From Promerops cafer (lineage: Eukaryota; Chordata; Aves; Passeriformes; Nectariniidae): a stretch of DNA of 64,000 nt. The position numbers and the translations under genes are program-made. How positions within the stretch are numbered: position 1 is the stretch's first letter; each line of letters begins with the position of its first letter. Location of the stretch: assembly GCA_013398275.1 (NCBI GenBank), contig VZSE01006029.1, positions 3,244,630 through 3,308,629 on the forward strand, given 5' to 3'. Positions 1-11,110 of the stretch are shown in pieces. The notes under the pieces are model-generated. The model had not been told where the DNA came from, made no database searches, and saw nothing but the letters and a program-made list of their open reading frames with translations.

Positions 1-3000
1 GTACAGAGCTCCATCTGATAGCACCACAGAGGACCCAGTTTTTTCAGGTAAGATGGGCAGGAGAATACCTGCTCAGAGGATCCTGGCAGGCTTAGGTGGG
101 AGATAGGAGCTGAGCTACCTTTGTGCTGTGAAGACCAAGTTGTATCTGACCAAGTCCAGGAGGCAAATTCTAGGTGCTTGAACATCTGGCATTGAAAATG
201 TTCAGGAGCTCCTAGTTAGTGAGGTTTGGAGGAACACAGAAAGAGCCTGAGACCACCAACGTGTCTGCACCAACCTCTGCAGCTGTGCTGCAATGTGCCA
301 GGTATCTGGTCCCCAAGTGTTGTGGCTTTCATCCAGCCCGTGCACGTGGTTGTCCTCCCTTTTGTGAGCTCTTTGGTGCATGAGGTGGGGAAGAGAGTGC
401 TGGACTATGACCAGGCCTTGCCCTGAGCTGACTTGTAGCACACAAACACAGTCTGTGCCTCACCTTAGCACTGAGTTATGTCTCTGCAGGCTCCTCTAGA
501 CCTTCAGCTAGCAGCTTTTTTACCTTGAGGAAATCACAGATCTGTGAAATTCTGTTTTGCAGTATTGTTACACACTAGGTGACTGAGTGGACACACCTAT
601 TTCATGCTAAAAAATGCTTTTTAGGTGAGGTTTAGTTCAGTGCAAAATACTACCCCAAACTCAACACTTTGTTGAAAGGATTTGGACTTTCTGTAGCAGA
701 ACAGATCTTGTGTAGAAAAGCTGCTAGCATTCCTACAGCTGCAGCGTGCCAGAAGCAATTCCTTCCAAAGTTATGTGAAATAAGAGGCTGAAATGTACAG
801 ATAGAGAAAACTTACAGCAGTCATATCTTTCTTTCTATGAATGTTGCATTTTGTTACATTGACAAATCTGTTACATTTTTAAATTTATTCCAACCATTCC
901 TTGAAATAAGATTTTTTTGGTTACACTTTAAAGTCTCTTGGCCGATTTTATTTTATGCTGCCTTGCATGTAGAAGTTGAGATTTGATCTTTCTATTAGTT
1001 GGTCACTTATATCACAATTTCTTGTCAATCCCTCTCAATGAATATAGCAACTATATGTATAAGTCTGTTGTAATTATACACAAGCTTCTGTTTGACTTCT
1101 CTGGCTCATGCAAATCACCCCATAAGTGTGCTGAAGAGGACTTTTTGCCCTGATTCGTGCATATCTGTTCTCTTTGCCCTAGGATTCAGAGTAGGCACAC
1201 AGTTTACTAATGGGTATATAAGATCCTCTGCGTAAGAATGAAATGCCAAGCATTTAGAGCAAAATGTAAGTACAGGAGCCAAGCTTACACAGCTAGAAAA
1301 AGTTTCTTTTAGTGAATGTACTGGTCAGGAAATGGCTTTTGTAAGAATCACTGGAAATGACTGGTTTCAGAGATATTTTTCAAAGTCTTCTTAAAAGGAT
1401 CACAAAACAGCAACTCAGTTGAAGTGGGTATATTCTTGAATGTGTGAACTAAAACGGAAAGAATAAGAAATCTTTGATTCATGCGGAGTCAGCACTAAGT
1501 TTAGAGTATGCATTTCAGGTTGAGCCAAGTGCCATGCAGGCTTTTTGGCACTAAGCAAATCTCCAGCTGAGTTCAGTTTGGAGTGAAGAGGTGGAGACTT
1601 CCACTACCATGGTCTGAATTCATGTAGTTCACTCCAGGCCAGGGCCTGATTTTGACGTATACCAGTGAAGAAACCTCACCAAAGTCCTGCACTGAGGTCA
1701 CTGGGGTAAAACAATTTGTGCCAGGGGACCCCTCGTGTTAAAACAGTTTTATAAATGAACTGTTCATCAGTGACACCATTGCCCTAACTTTGCATAAACA
1801 AGGCCTTGGAATGTCATCTCTCTCTCTCCTGTAATGAAGTCTGCTCATACCAGATGTGAGAAACCATCTCAGAAGCAGATCACTCAGCAATTTGCAGCCA
1901 AGTGAAAATGATGGCAGAATTTGTTTTAAAAAAATCACTACAGGGGAACTGCAGTAATCTGTTGTGTAATTTTCTTTTTTATTCCCAGATTTAAAAGAAT
2001 CTGTTCTCATTTTGCATTTTATCTCTTTTATCACAATAAAGAGGAATGGATTCAATGCCATAATGAAAAGACATAGTTCTATAAACAATCAAGTGAGGAT
2101 TTTATAACTTAATGTCTCTGGTACACAAATGGCTGTTTGCCACTTACTCCATTTGGCTTTCTGCTGAGAACATGGGCTCTATGTGAGCTAGTATAATTGC
2201 TACAAGTAGTGAAATTAAATGGCTTATTGTGTATTTAGACAATTCTTCCCATGTCCTGCATTGTTGCACTGCAGAATTAGTAACTGCAGTGTTGGGCTTG
2301 TAGATTCATGAACATTAATGTTGCGATTATTTTCATCACACTCATCTTGTAGGGGTTTAACTTACGTAGGCTTGTCTAGATGGATGCACAGATGCAATTT
2401 ACTCTGCTTCCCACCATGCACAGGAGTAAGAGAGGCAGCAGTAGGACCCCAGGAATCTGCTGAAGTCTTTTCCTTGGCATTGTGCAGGCAGTGCAGGGGG
2501 GGCAGAGTAAATCACGGCATCTCAGTCGCCCTGGATTGCACAGCTTCAGGCAGGGAGTGGAGAAAGGGCAGTGGCTTTGGAAGCTGAATCACTGGCAGAG
2601 CCAACTAAACTCAGTACAGTGCCACTTCTAAGGCTCCTTAGGAGTGATATCATCAAATCACAAACACTTCAAACTCATTTAATTTGTGATCTAAAAACCC
2701 CAACAGTCTAGCTGCGAATATTTGCTGGCCAATAAAAAGTAAATGAACATATTGCATGACTGGGAGTCCCTTTCCAAATAAAGCAGCACTTCCACTTTTA
2801 GTACCACTTATAAATTGCTCTTTTGGGGAGATAATGATGTATTGGAAAGACCATCATATGTTTTAAACTAATACAGGTTTAATAGCTATTCACCACATAT
2901 TAAAAATTAAATCGCCAATAAAATTTTAATTTTCCTCCTCTGCTTAAAAGTTTACAAAATCAGGCAGATGAGGCCTAGCATTAAATTTCGGAAGGAAAAT

Positions 3001-6000
3001 TTTCTCCAATTTTATAAAAATTAATTAATAGAAAATTTGTTGGTTTGACAATGAAAATATTGTATATATGCCATCAAGTCCTTATAACCCCAGCAAAGAA
3101 ACATTGTTTTGTCACATGAAGCATATTTAAATTGACATAAACAAAATTGGAAATTCGTTTTTTCATTATTAAATATGCATGGAAAGAAAGTATTGCACAT
3201 ATTTGTAAAGAACTTTTTAAAGAAAAATTATCCCGTTACAGAACAAACAGCTTTTAAAATAAGAAAAAAGTTTTCTCTTACATTTTCTTACATGTTTTCT
3301 GAATGAACATGGATATACATTACATTTATTTAATTAGTGATAGTAGTTGAATTGTCCTTTTGCAACAGACAAATCCACAACTCTCAACATTTTAGGACCA
3401 AGTTTTTAACCAGATAAATTACCATTAAGTCTGCTGCTAAGTTTGTTTGGTTCATTAGAACAATGCTCCTATAAGTCTTACTTCTAACAAATAGATGTGA
3501 TTGCTTTTTTTTGCATATGTAAATATGAAAATATGAAATTTTTTATTTTCCTCTAATCTGACATGAAATTTAAAAGGCCTGATGTTTTCATTATTTCAAA
3601 AGCAGAAGTTCACATTTTTTACAAGTCCTTTCTTTAAATTTTATTTTTGCTATTGCTGTGTCAGTTGAACTTTACTGGTTTTAGAACTCTCTGTGGCAAA
3701 AAGAAGAGTGCATATTGATTATTAACTGTCCATAAGGCCATAATGGAATTTCAGCATGGACTATGTTTAATCTTGGCAATTTCTATAAGAAATTCTTACA
3801 GCTTTTAATGTGACTACTCACAGCAATGCAAATTAGGAAACTGTCCATGTAGTCATCAGAGTGTTTAGATTTCAATCACTGCCCTGTTCTCAGTGCAGGT
3901 AACACTGATGTTATGAATGTAAGAGAGCAAGATTTTGGAGAGCAAATTTTGACTTAGTGCATAATAACTTCTACCCCTGCCTCAAACCGCCGGATTGAAT
4001 TCTGAGGACAAGGTGTATATATGTAGTGCTGCATATATGTAAATATATATATACACCAACACACATATATTTGTCACTCTGCACTCACACCCTGCAGTAG
4101 TTTGCTTAAGATAAACATTTTGGCAAACATTAGTTAAAAAAATTAAAAGTGCTGTGAGAGTAAGGAAAAGAAATGCTAGGCATGAAAAACCACATGGATA
4201 AATAACACCTCTGTGTTCCTCCTTCCAAAACCAAATAAAAGCAAATCAAACAAACTCATCCCAAACCTTCTTCAGAAACCTTGCAGTGCAAGCACTGGTG
4301 AAGACCTTAACCCTTCAAACTCCATATGAAGCAACTTTTCATCAATGCTGTGAGCCTGAGCAAAGGGCCCACAGCTCTGAGGAAGAACGAGAGGATGAGA
4401 GAGACATCAGAAGAGGAAGAGCCTCACTGAGCAATGCTGCCCCTCTCCCCAGGAGGTGCTAGTGGGAGCCTGAATCCTGAGGAGGCTGCCCACTGCGCCT
4501 CACTCAGGCTTCAATTTCCAAGTTGTTAAAGCAAGCAGCAAACACTTCAAACTGTCTCCAAAAGAAACCCTCACATCTTGTATCACAGAGCTTACATTTG
4601 CCTTCTTTGTAAAGAAAAACAGCAATTCCCTTTTGTGAACTAGAATTTGATTCTGGAGTGAAGGGTCAATTGAATATGACAGGACAAAGGACTTGCTCCC
4701 AAAATCTTTTTTTTTTAGCAGTTCTTGCAGTGGTATATTTTCTGAAAAAACATGAGTGCTATTCTCTGAATAATCAGCTGTGTCTCCATGAAGAAAAGGG
4801 TAATCACTTTGTAAAAAGCTTCAGGTTTGGACTATCAAAGATTTTTTTTATTTAAAAAATTTTTATAGATGCAGTTGGCCATTGCTTAATTTGAAAATAC
4901 CTAGGAAAACCCTGAAGCATGGGTTTTTTCTGATCTGTGTAAAGTTCCCTCTGCTTTGCAGATTCCTGTATTCCAGAGGTTTTTGTTTTGAGGAACTCAC
5001 CCCAGCAAAGAACAACAGGTATCGAATATTTCACTAATAAAAAAAGTCAACATTAAAAATGGCTAATTGAACGCATACAAATAAACATAGTCTGTGTAAC
5101 CTTGGCCATTTCATAGTACAAATATTTGTAATAGGAAAGACAGAAATTTACCCAGCAGCATACACAGCAGTGACTACCCTGGATATATCTGACAGTCCAA
5201 TTATCGGGTCTTCTCCATCCTGACAATGCCATTTACAACAGTAACTCTTCAGTTCTGCTTCGCTCTCCTAAAATGGATGGAAATAGTTATAGCAAATTGT
5301 TTCTCATGGAATCACTTGGTGTCTTTACAAGCCACTTACATTTGAAACAGGATCCACAGTTTATAGAGTATTCTAAAAGTACCCATGTAGGCTTTCATAT
5401 GGCATTACACTGCAAAACAAATCCATAATGTGTGAAAACCAGGTCTATGTCAACCTGCAAAAGCCATTTGATAAAATTCATGGACCAATTCTTAAAATCT
5501 AAGCTATAAAGAGAATGAAATGTATTAAAAGATTTGAGGTTTATAAAAAGTAACCTTTTATACCATATTTTTACTTTACAAAAATATTGAAATAATCCAT
5601 GAGTTTTTCACTCTGCACCAGCTTTAAAAAAAATACTATCAAATTTTGACTTGCACCTTTAATGCATCTGAAAGCACCATCAGGGGATACTTTTAACATA
5701 AAGTATAATAATACCTTTAACTAGATTTAGGGAGGTATTTAAAACCCAAATGCTTGCAGCAAAAGCACTCTATTACAAGAGATTCTAATTTTTAGACATG
5801 TCTGGACACCAGTCTTGAACAGGCAGAAGAGGCTCTTCCACATAACTTGTTTATATTATACTCCGGTGAATATACTTACTAAGAGGTGGCTGAAAGCCTT
5901 TAAAAGACATCACTTTCACCTTGAGTGGGAAAAATCAGAGCTGTCTCTACACATTGAGAACTTGGTTGGTCTTTCCTGCTTCTTTTTCTGGTAGGGCTTG

Positions 6001-6449
6001 TGCCACTCGTTGTGTCCCTCAGGCAATATCAACCTTGCAGTTATACAATGTTTGGCACTAGAAGGGTATGGCATGTCAGTCTCTTGTCACACCTGCATAC
6101 ATTCACACACTGAGCCATGCATTCTCAGTCCTGAAACAGAGAAGTTTCAGTGTGTTCAGCTCCTTGTAGTTTCTTCTGAAATATCTGAATGGGGTCCTCC
6201 AAAAAGTTTAGAATATGAAAACTATACTTCCTTGTTCTTTTACCTTTTTTTTTTGCAAATTGAACACTGAATCATGATTATCATTTAATGAATATCACTA
6301 CGTGCTAGAGCTCCTTATTTCTTCTCAAAACCAGAAGTGAGCTGCATAGAGTTTCTGTTGAAAATAACATCAAGAAGTTAAATTGCATTTAAAAAAGACT
6401 TTGAAATTCCACAGAAAACAAACAGTTCTGGTAGTATTAATTTTAATGA
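1..6449. other. XKR4 3' flank (late 3' UTR or intergenic), no gene seen
   Basis: This stretch is AT-rich, especially 2700-3700, with many TTAATTAA-like runs. Frames such as 226-426 (+), 202-441 (-) and 1738-2088 (-) are short, overlap on both strands and have no recognisable domain. An AT dinucleotide-rich patch lies at about 4012-4075. A second AATAAA on the XKR4 strand is near 4852-4847, so part of this region could be distal 3' UTR. I recognise no mobile element here, although 1-430 and 4320-4510 are noticeably less AT-rich than their surroundings. Confidence 0.5.
4012..4075. repeat. AT/CA-rich imperfect dinucleotide repeat
   Basis: The patch alternates TA, GT and CA steps, including TATATATATACAC and CACACATATAT. 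It is a degenerate microsatellite in the 3' flank of XKR4 with no sign of function. Confidence 0.6.
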
Positions 6450-7094
6450 CCTAGGTAATCAGAATTTAGTTTATTTTTCATTGACAGCCTTATAAACATG
6501 ATGATGTTTCTTTTTAATTAAGAACTATTTTGCAAACCTATTCTAACCTGAATGGTTGATTTATAGGAGTGTTGAAGACTACTAAGCTCCTGTTTTTTAC
6601 CCAGAAAACAGTTTTCCTAACAGCAACACTGTGTGCTACAGTTTCGTTATTTTTGAAAAGGTGTGGGTTTTTTTGTTTTTGCCATTGATTATGGAAATAT
6701 CAATCATTCATTTCTAAAATAAAATGCACTACTGGCTGAAGTTGAAAGCTCTGGTCAGAGCCTTTTTAATGGTTTGATTGTAAGTACTGTGCAGTCAGAG
6801 CTTCATAGCAGTAAGGGCTGGTGGATGAGTTCCCCCAGCTGATGTAACTGATTTGTATGTGTGGGTCAGGGCTTGGGGTTTTTTGAGGCTTTCAGAAGAT
6901 GCTGCTGTATCAGTGTCCTGTAGACAGGCTGCACACAGTGGATCAAATGATAATCATGATGATAGCCAGACTAAGAGCGCTATAGCTTGCTGCTCTACTT
7001 GTAGTATGCAGTTTAGTTGTTCCTACAGCCCTACTGTCAACCCTTGATTTGGACTATAACGTTGGAGCTGCTTCAAGCTGTGTTTTTGCTTTGT
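6450..7094 (-). other. XKR4: XKR4 proximal 3' UTR (extent uncertain)
   Basis: This sequence lies immediately downstream of the XKR4 stop codon on the minus strand. The first canonical AATAAA on that strand is at 6475-6470, about 620 bases past the stop. An ATTAAA-type hexamer lies a little closer, near 6510-6520. Between the stop and the hexamer there is no supported coding frame. The short plus-strand frame at 6853-7047 is treated as chance. Mammalian XKR4 3' UTRs can be longer than this, so this may be only a proximal polyadenylation site. Confidence 0.5.
6470..6475 (-). terminator. XKR4: Candidate polyadenylation signal AATAAA for XKR4
   Basis: The plus strand reads TTTATT, so the minus strand reads AATAAA. 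It is the first perfect hexamer downstream of the XKR4 stop. The next perfect one I see on this strand is near 4852-4847. Use of either site cannot be judged from sequence alone. Confidence 0.4.
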
Positions 7095-8041
7095 TTACAA
7101 CGTGGTTTCATATTCCAAGCGCTCCTGAATAAGGGCATCATCTTTATACTGTAGCCGTGGAGGAGCAGGGGAACATTCAAACGCTAAGATTGCCTTCCTC
7201 AGGCTCCTGTCCAACACGTGTCTCTCCCATGCTGGGTACCTGTTCCTGAACAGATCTATTTTAATGACAGACTCCTCAATCCTTGGTGGCCGGGATGAAG
7301 GCGTGGATGGTGCAGTGGGTCTCACCTGAAACACAGGCACGCACCCATCCCTCTCTGCAAATTTTTGATCCCGCTCGCTCGTGACACTCCGGTTGTTGGA
7401 GATGGAGCGCAGTGTGCTTGTGGCCACTTCTGGGGGAAGGGTGAAGGCAGCGGCAGGGTCCTCACAAGCACAGCTTGGTGACTGCCCAAACCTCGGTCCA
7501 TTGGGGTGAAAGAAGGCATAGTACATTAGCATAAAAACAATGCCTGTTAAAAAGCTGCTGAACACTACACACAGTGCTGGTATGGCAAATGCATCAGAGA
7601 TTGGAGGGGCCTTGTACAGATACCAGAGAACACTCAAGGCGGTGTTTTCTAAAAGGATGACAAAATAGTAAATGAAAAGCCTACAGCGTGTCCTTCCTTC
7701 CTTGACGTTGAACCAGCTGAAGATATAGATTATCCCAACAACCATGTCGAAAACTATCTCCTCCCATTTAGTGATGCAAAACTCTGTCTCGCAGTGAACG
7801 ATCCAGAAGGTCATGATGCACCAGTGCAGCACGATGAAGATCCCAAAGTACAGCTGGAAAACTGAGGCAAAGAGAGCAAAAGTAATGACCCTTGCTGCAA
7901 TCGTGAAGAAGTGCCAGCAAAACTGGATTATAACAGCCATATAACTGATGGGTTTCTTGTCATCGCGGGAGTCACGGAGGGCCTTTTGGTAGGAGGCCAA
8001 AGCCCACGCCAGGGATACAAGGGATGCTGCAGCAGTGAGAC
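7095..8041 (-). CDS. XKR4: XKR4 terminal coding exon (XK-related protein 4, C-terminal half)
   Basis: XKR4 is a multipass plasma-membrane protein of the XK family. Family knowledge: it is mainly expressed in brain and scrambles phospholipids after caspase cleavage of its C-terminal tail, which helps expose phosphatidylserine on dying cells. Seen here: after the two last bases of a split codon, 314 codons run to a TAA stop at 7097-7095. The exon begins LTAAASLVSLAWA and ends with the recognisable tail IQERLEYETTL. Hydrophobic segments lie at about exon residues 1-17, 33-65, 66-82, 95-110, 121-141 and 151-177. A polar tail of about 137 residues follows, containing the SSRPPRIEESVIKIDLFRNR block. 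The frame is open with no frameshift. No ATG begins this exon: the frame enters from a splice acceptor, and the in-frame TTG at 8000 is internal leucine. The match to the vertebrate XKR4 C-terminus is recognised from memory. XKR6 and XKR7 are paralogues but their tails differ. Exons 1 and 2 are not seen. Confidence 0.95.
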
Positions 8042-8062
8042 CTAGGAGGAAACAGGAGATGC
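8042..8062 (-). promoter_or_regulatory. XKR4: Splice acceptor of XKR4 last exon
   Basis: Read on the minus strand, the 21 bases before the exon are pyrimidine-rich (TGTTTCCTCCTAG at the 3' end) and finish with AG at 8043-8042. Cutting here leaves GT as the last two bases of a split codon, then CTC ACT GCT GCA. That gives (G)LTAAASLVSLAWA, which agrees with the known family sequence across this junction. This sets the exon start at 8041 rather than at the TTG at 8000. Confidence 0.9.
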
Positions 8063-10614
8063 AGTTAAGGCATAATTAGTATGTCAGCACTCAGCTGAAA
8101 ACAGTGAGATCCTTGCTGCTTTAAATATGTTCTCCACCACTGGCACAATAAAACCTCTTCCTCCTCTTTTAGCTCAGAGAAATGAAGCTCTGCTGCTGAG
8201 ATTTCGTTGCCTGATGCCAGATACACCTCTTCCCTAGCAATCACATATTTGAAACAAATGAATTAATTCACAACTTTGAGCAAGTCAGGAATAGGTGTCT
8301 CTGTCAGCTGTGTGATTTAAGGGGACCTTCTGTGGTTCTTGTTTTCAAGAATGAATATGATTTTTCTGATTTTGGTAAGTCATTAAAGAAGCCTAATATA
8401 AAGCAACCAAGTCTTTCTAATTAAAATGCCAGCATCAGCTACATATAAACTAAATCGATAACAATGTGAGCATAAATCTACATGTTAAAAATAAATGTAT
8501 GCTACTCTTGTTCCATCAAAATTTAAACTGACTGCTTTACTCTTGCTGAGGGAAAAAAATGCCCATTTTGATATTTTCACCACTTTTAAACAGAATTTTA
8601 ATAAGTAGAAAATGCCAGAAGGCATTTTCTTCCATCTGGAAATTAAATTTATTTTTTAAAGGTTGGAATTTTTTTACTGAATTAAAATTGTGAGTAAATA
8701 TGCTCCTAAAGTAGGGGGCTATATATTTTAATCTATATAGCCATTCTATCTCCAACATATCACAGAATTGCCTATTTACAAGGTCCTAAACAATAATATT
8801 TTAGTAAAACCTGACAAATATTTAAAGCATCTAATATGAAATTATTTCTCATAAGATTGAAAACATTAGTTTTGTGAAAATACAAAAACTGTAAAACAAT
8901 TGTTAAAATATAGAGCTTTCTATACTTATTTTAAATGTGTATTATTCTTTTCTCCTCAAGGGAATTTGATTCTAGGCAGTAGGTAAATTTAGGAAAAAAA
9001 ATGTTGTTTTGAAATGAATCTGACTTTTAAACTAATCTGTCCATACACTACCAGAAAAACACCTTACATTCCCATTTCAAAAATGGTATAGTTCAGCACA
9101 ATTATTCAAATGATAAATACTTACATAGCATTCTGGTATATATGAATGATAATTCTTCTTTATTAGAAGATTAATTTTTATTTACTTATGACTTGTATCC
9201 AGCTACGTTGGATGGAAATGGGAATTGCAATTGAAATGCAAAATCCTTGCCTTTCAAGTGCATGTATTATTTAAATAAAATTGCAATAAATGTTGTATAC
9301 AGAGGAAAAATGTATCAAGAATATTATATTTAAAACTGGTTTACTACCGCAGCTAATTTTACATACAGCTAATGAATGAATTCATAAGTCTCAGGATCCC
9401 AGACTGAGAATTTATTCATAGACCATTTAAAGATAATGATGCTTCAGCTTATTCTATTTCTAAGCCGTTCCTTAACTTTGAACTAGTTATTGAAGTAAAT
9501 CAAACTGACATGAAGAAAACATTTCTTTTGTCTGCTGTTAAAAGCTGTTTAATCATTTCAACAAGCTTTGGTTCTGGATGCATAGCCAGTATTTTTCTTG
9601 CCTATTAAACAGCTTTCTTTAGAACTTAACAATCAAGGATATATTACTTAAGTATTATAAATTTTAAGAAATTGTATTAATAGAAAATGGTAAATTTATG
9701 CCTAAATATATGGCTGAAATTTAAGCTTAAATACATGTTGCTATTTACTTTGAAAGAAAACAAAAAAAGGTTATATTAAAAGAGAAAAAAGTAAGTTATG
9801 GAGATAAAATCTATTTAAACAATTCACTTGGCTTAACACACTAAGATTTTGCTCAGTAGGTAGTATAGAGAGATTCATTGCTTTCAGAAGGGGTTGTGTT
9901 TGTCAGTGTTTCTCCCTCCCTGACAGGGTGCTAATAATATTGTGAGCTCTCATGAATCCATGAATTGAAAACCCCCTCGTTTTAAAAATAATAACAAACA
10001 ATCAGCAGAAATACAAAGCAAACTTAGGATTCCAGGGAGAATTTTCAATAAAACTTCATAATTTTTCTTCCCATGCAGATGCCTGCATGAAAAACCACCA
10101 AAGTTCCTTCTGGAATCTTCCTTCATGGACAAAATAAGCTATCAGCAATGAAGACAGGAAAGAGACATGGTATAAATTGGTGTTTTCATTCCTGACATGT
10201 ATATTTGCTTTTTCACACTGAGCTGCCTTTCTGTAGCCATTATCTCTGACGACAACCCTGGGAGCTGAAAATGTAACTTCTTGTTTTCCTGTAAGAATGT
10301 TTTAAGTATTGAAAAAACACAGCTCATTTCCCTCATGAAATGAAAAGTTGGGAAAGGTAGATGAACAGGATAAAGAATCTTTCAATACAAACAAGCCACT
10401 CTGAACAAGAACTCAAGAATAGAATTATCGGCACAGGAAAAAATAATGTGAGTGAGAAATCCATATATTTTCTTTGCAAATCTAACTTTAATGACCTCAC
10501 ACACTCCCCCAGAGGTTTGTAGAGATATCATCAGTTTTGCATTAGGAAGTGTAAAATCATTCAATAATGCACACAGAATATAATGTTAAATTCATAGGAA
10601 TTTCCACTGTTCTA
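8063..10614. other. AT-rich intronic sequence, no gene or repeat recognised
   Basis: Unique-looking, strongly AT-rich intron next to the XKR4 acceptor. Apart from the small hairpin at 8607-8630 I see no coding frame with recognisable content, no long tandem repeat and no mobile element. Frames on the minus strand (8537-8758, 9950-10132, 10142-10336) are short and unremarkable. Confidence 0.6.
8607..8630. repeat. Perfect 10-bp inverted repeat (hairpin)
   Basis: The arms AGAAAATGCC (8607-8616) and GGCATTTTCT (8621-8630) are exact reverse complements, separated by AGAA. The flanks do not extend the pairing. No function is assigned. Confidence 0.7.
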
Positions 10615-11110
10615 ATGCTAATTAATTCATAGTCATTGTCTGGGACATAAAGAAGCAAGTACAGTAGCTATGTAATGCTGTTATTTAAATAGTCATTAAT
10701 AGGGAATCATTGTCTGCTTTTACAGAACAAACTCAGGGATTCTGGCATACAGGAGAGAAAAGGAGACAAGGGAACGTACAAAAGGGAAGAATTGCCAGTT
10801 AATATATTATGTATCTGCTGTTGGCTATTGGCAATGGTATTAGGGATATAGAATTAAGATAAAGTTAAATGCTTCATGGGCTCCATCCATTTTTCTTTAT
10901 TGATAAGACCAAGCACTAAAGAATTATTGAAAGTAAATTAATAATGAGAAGAATGATGTAAAAGTGATGCAAATAGCAGTTTGCTAATAAATGTCACTAT
11001 ATAAATAATTCACGGGGAATGGTTTGAAGTAAAGTGAATTATTGTAGCACTGAATGGTAATTCATTAATTAGAACGTATTGACGCATTTGCTGAGTATAC
11101 GTTCATATAA
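10615..11110. promoter_or_regulatory. Candidate homeodomain/POU-site cluster (possible noncoding element)
   Basis: This AT-rich segment has a perfect octamer ATGCAAAT at 10967-10974, a TAATTA core at 11066-11071, and several more ATTAAT/TAATAA steps around 10618, 10700 and 10940. Such clusters occur in conserved developmental enhancers. They also arise by chance in AT-rich DNA, so this is a weak call based on motif density alone. Confidence 0.25.

Noticed and set aside
202..441. Overlapping plus and minus frames of 66-79 codons near the left edge
   Set aside because: Both strands open, no recognisable domain, no flanking gene structure. Possibly an unrecognised old repeat.
7322..7519. 65-codon minus-strand frame overlapping XKR4
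   Set aside because: Out-of-frame shadow of the XKR4 coding exon.
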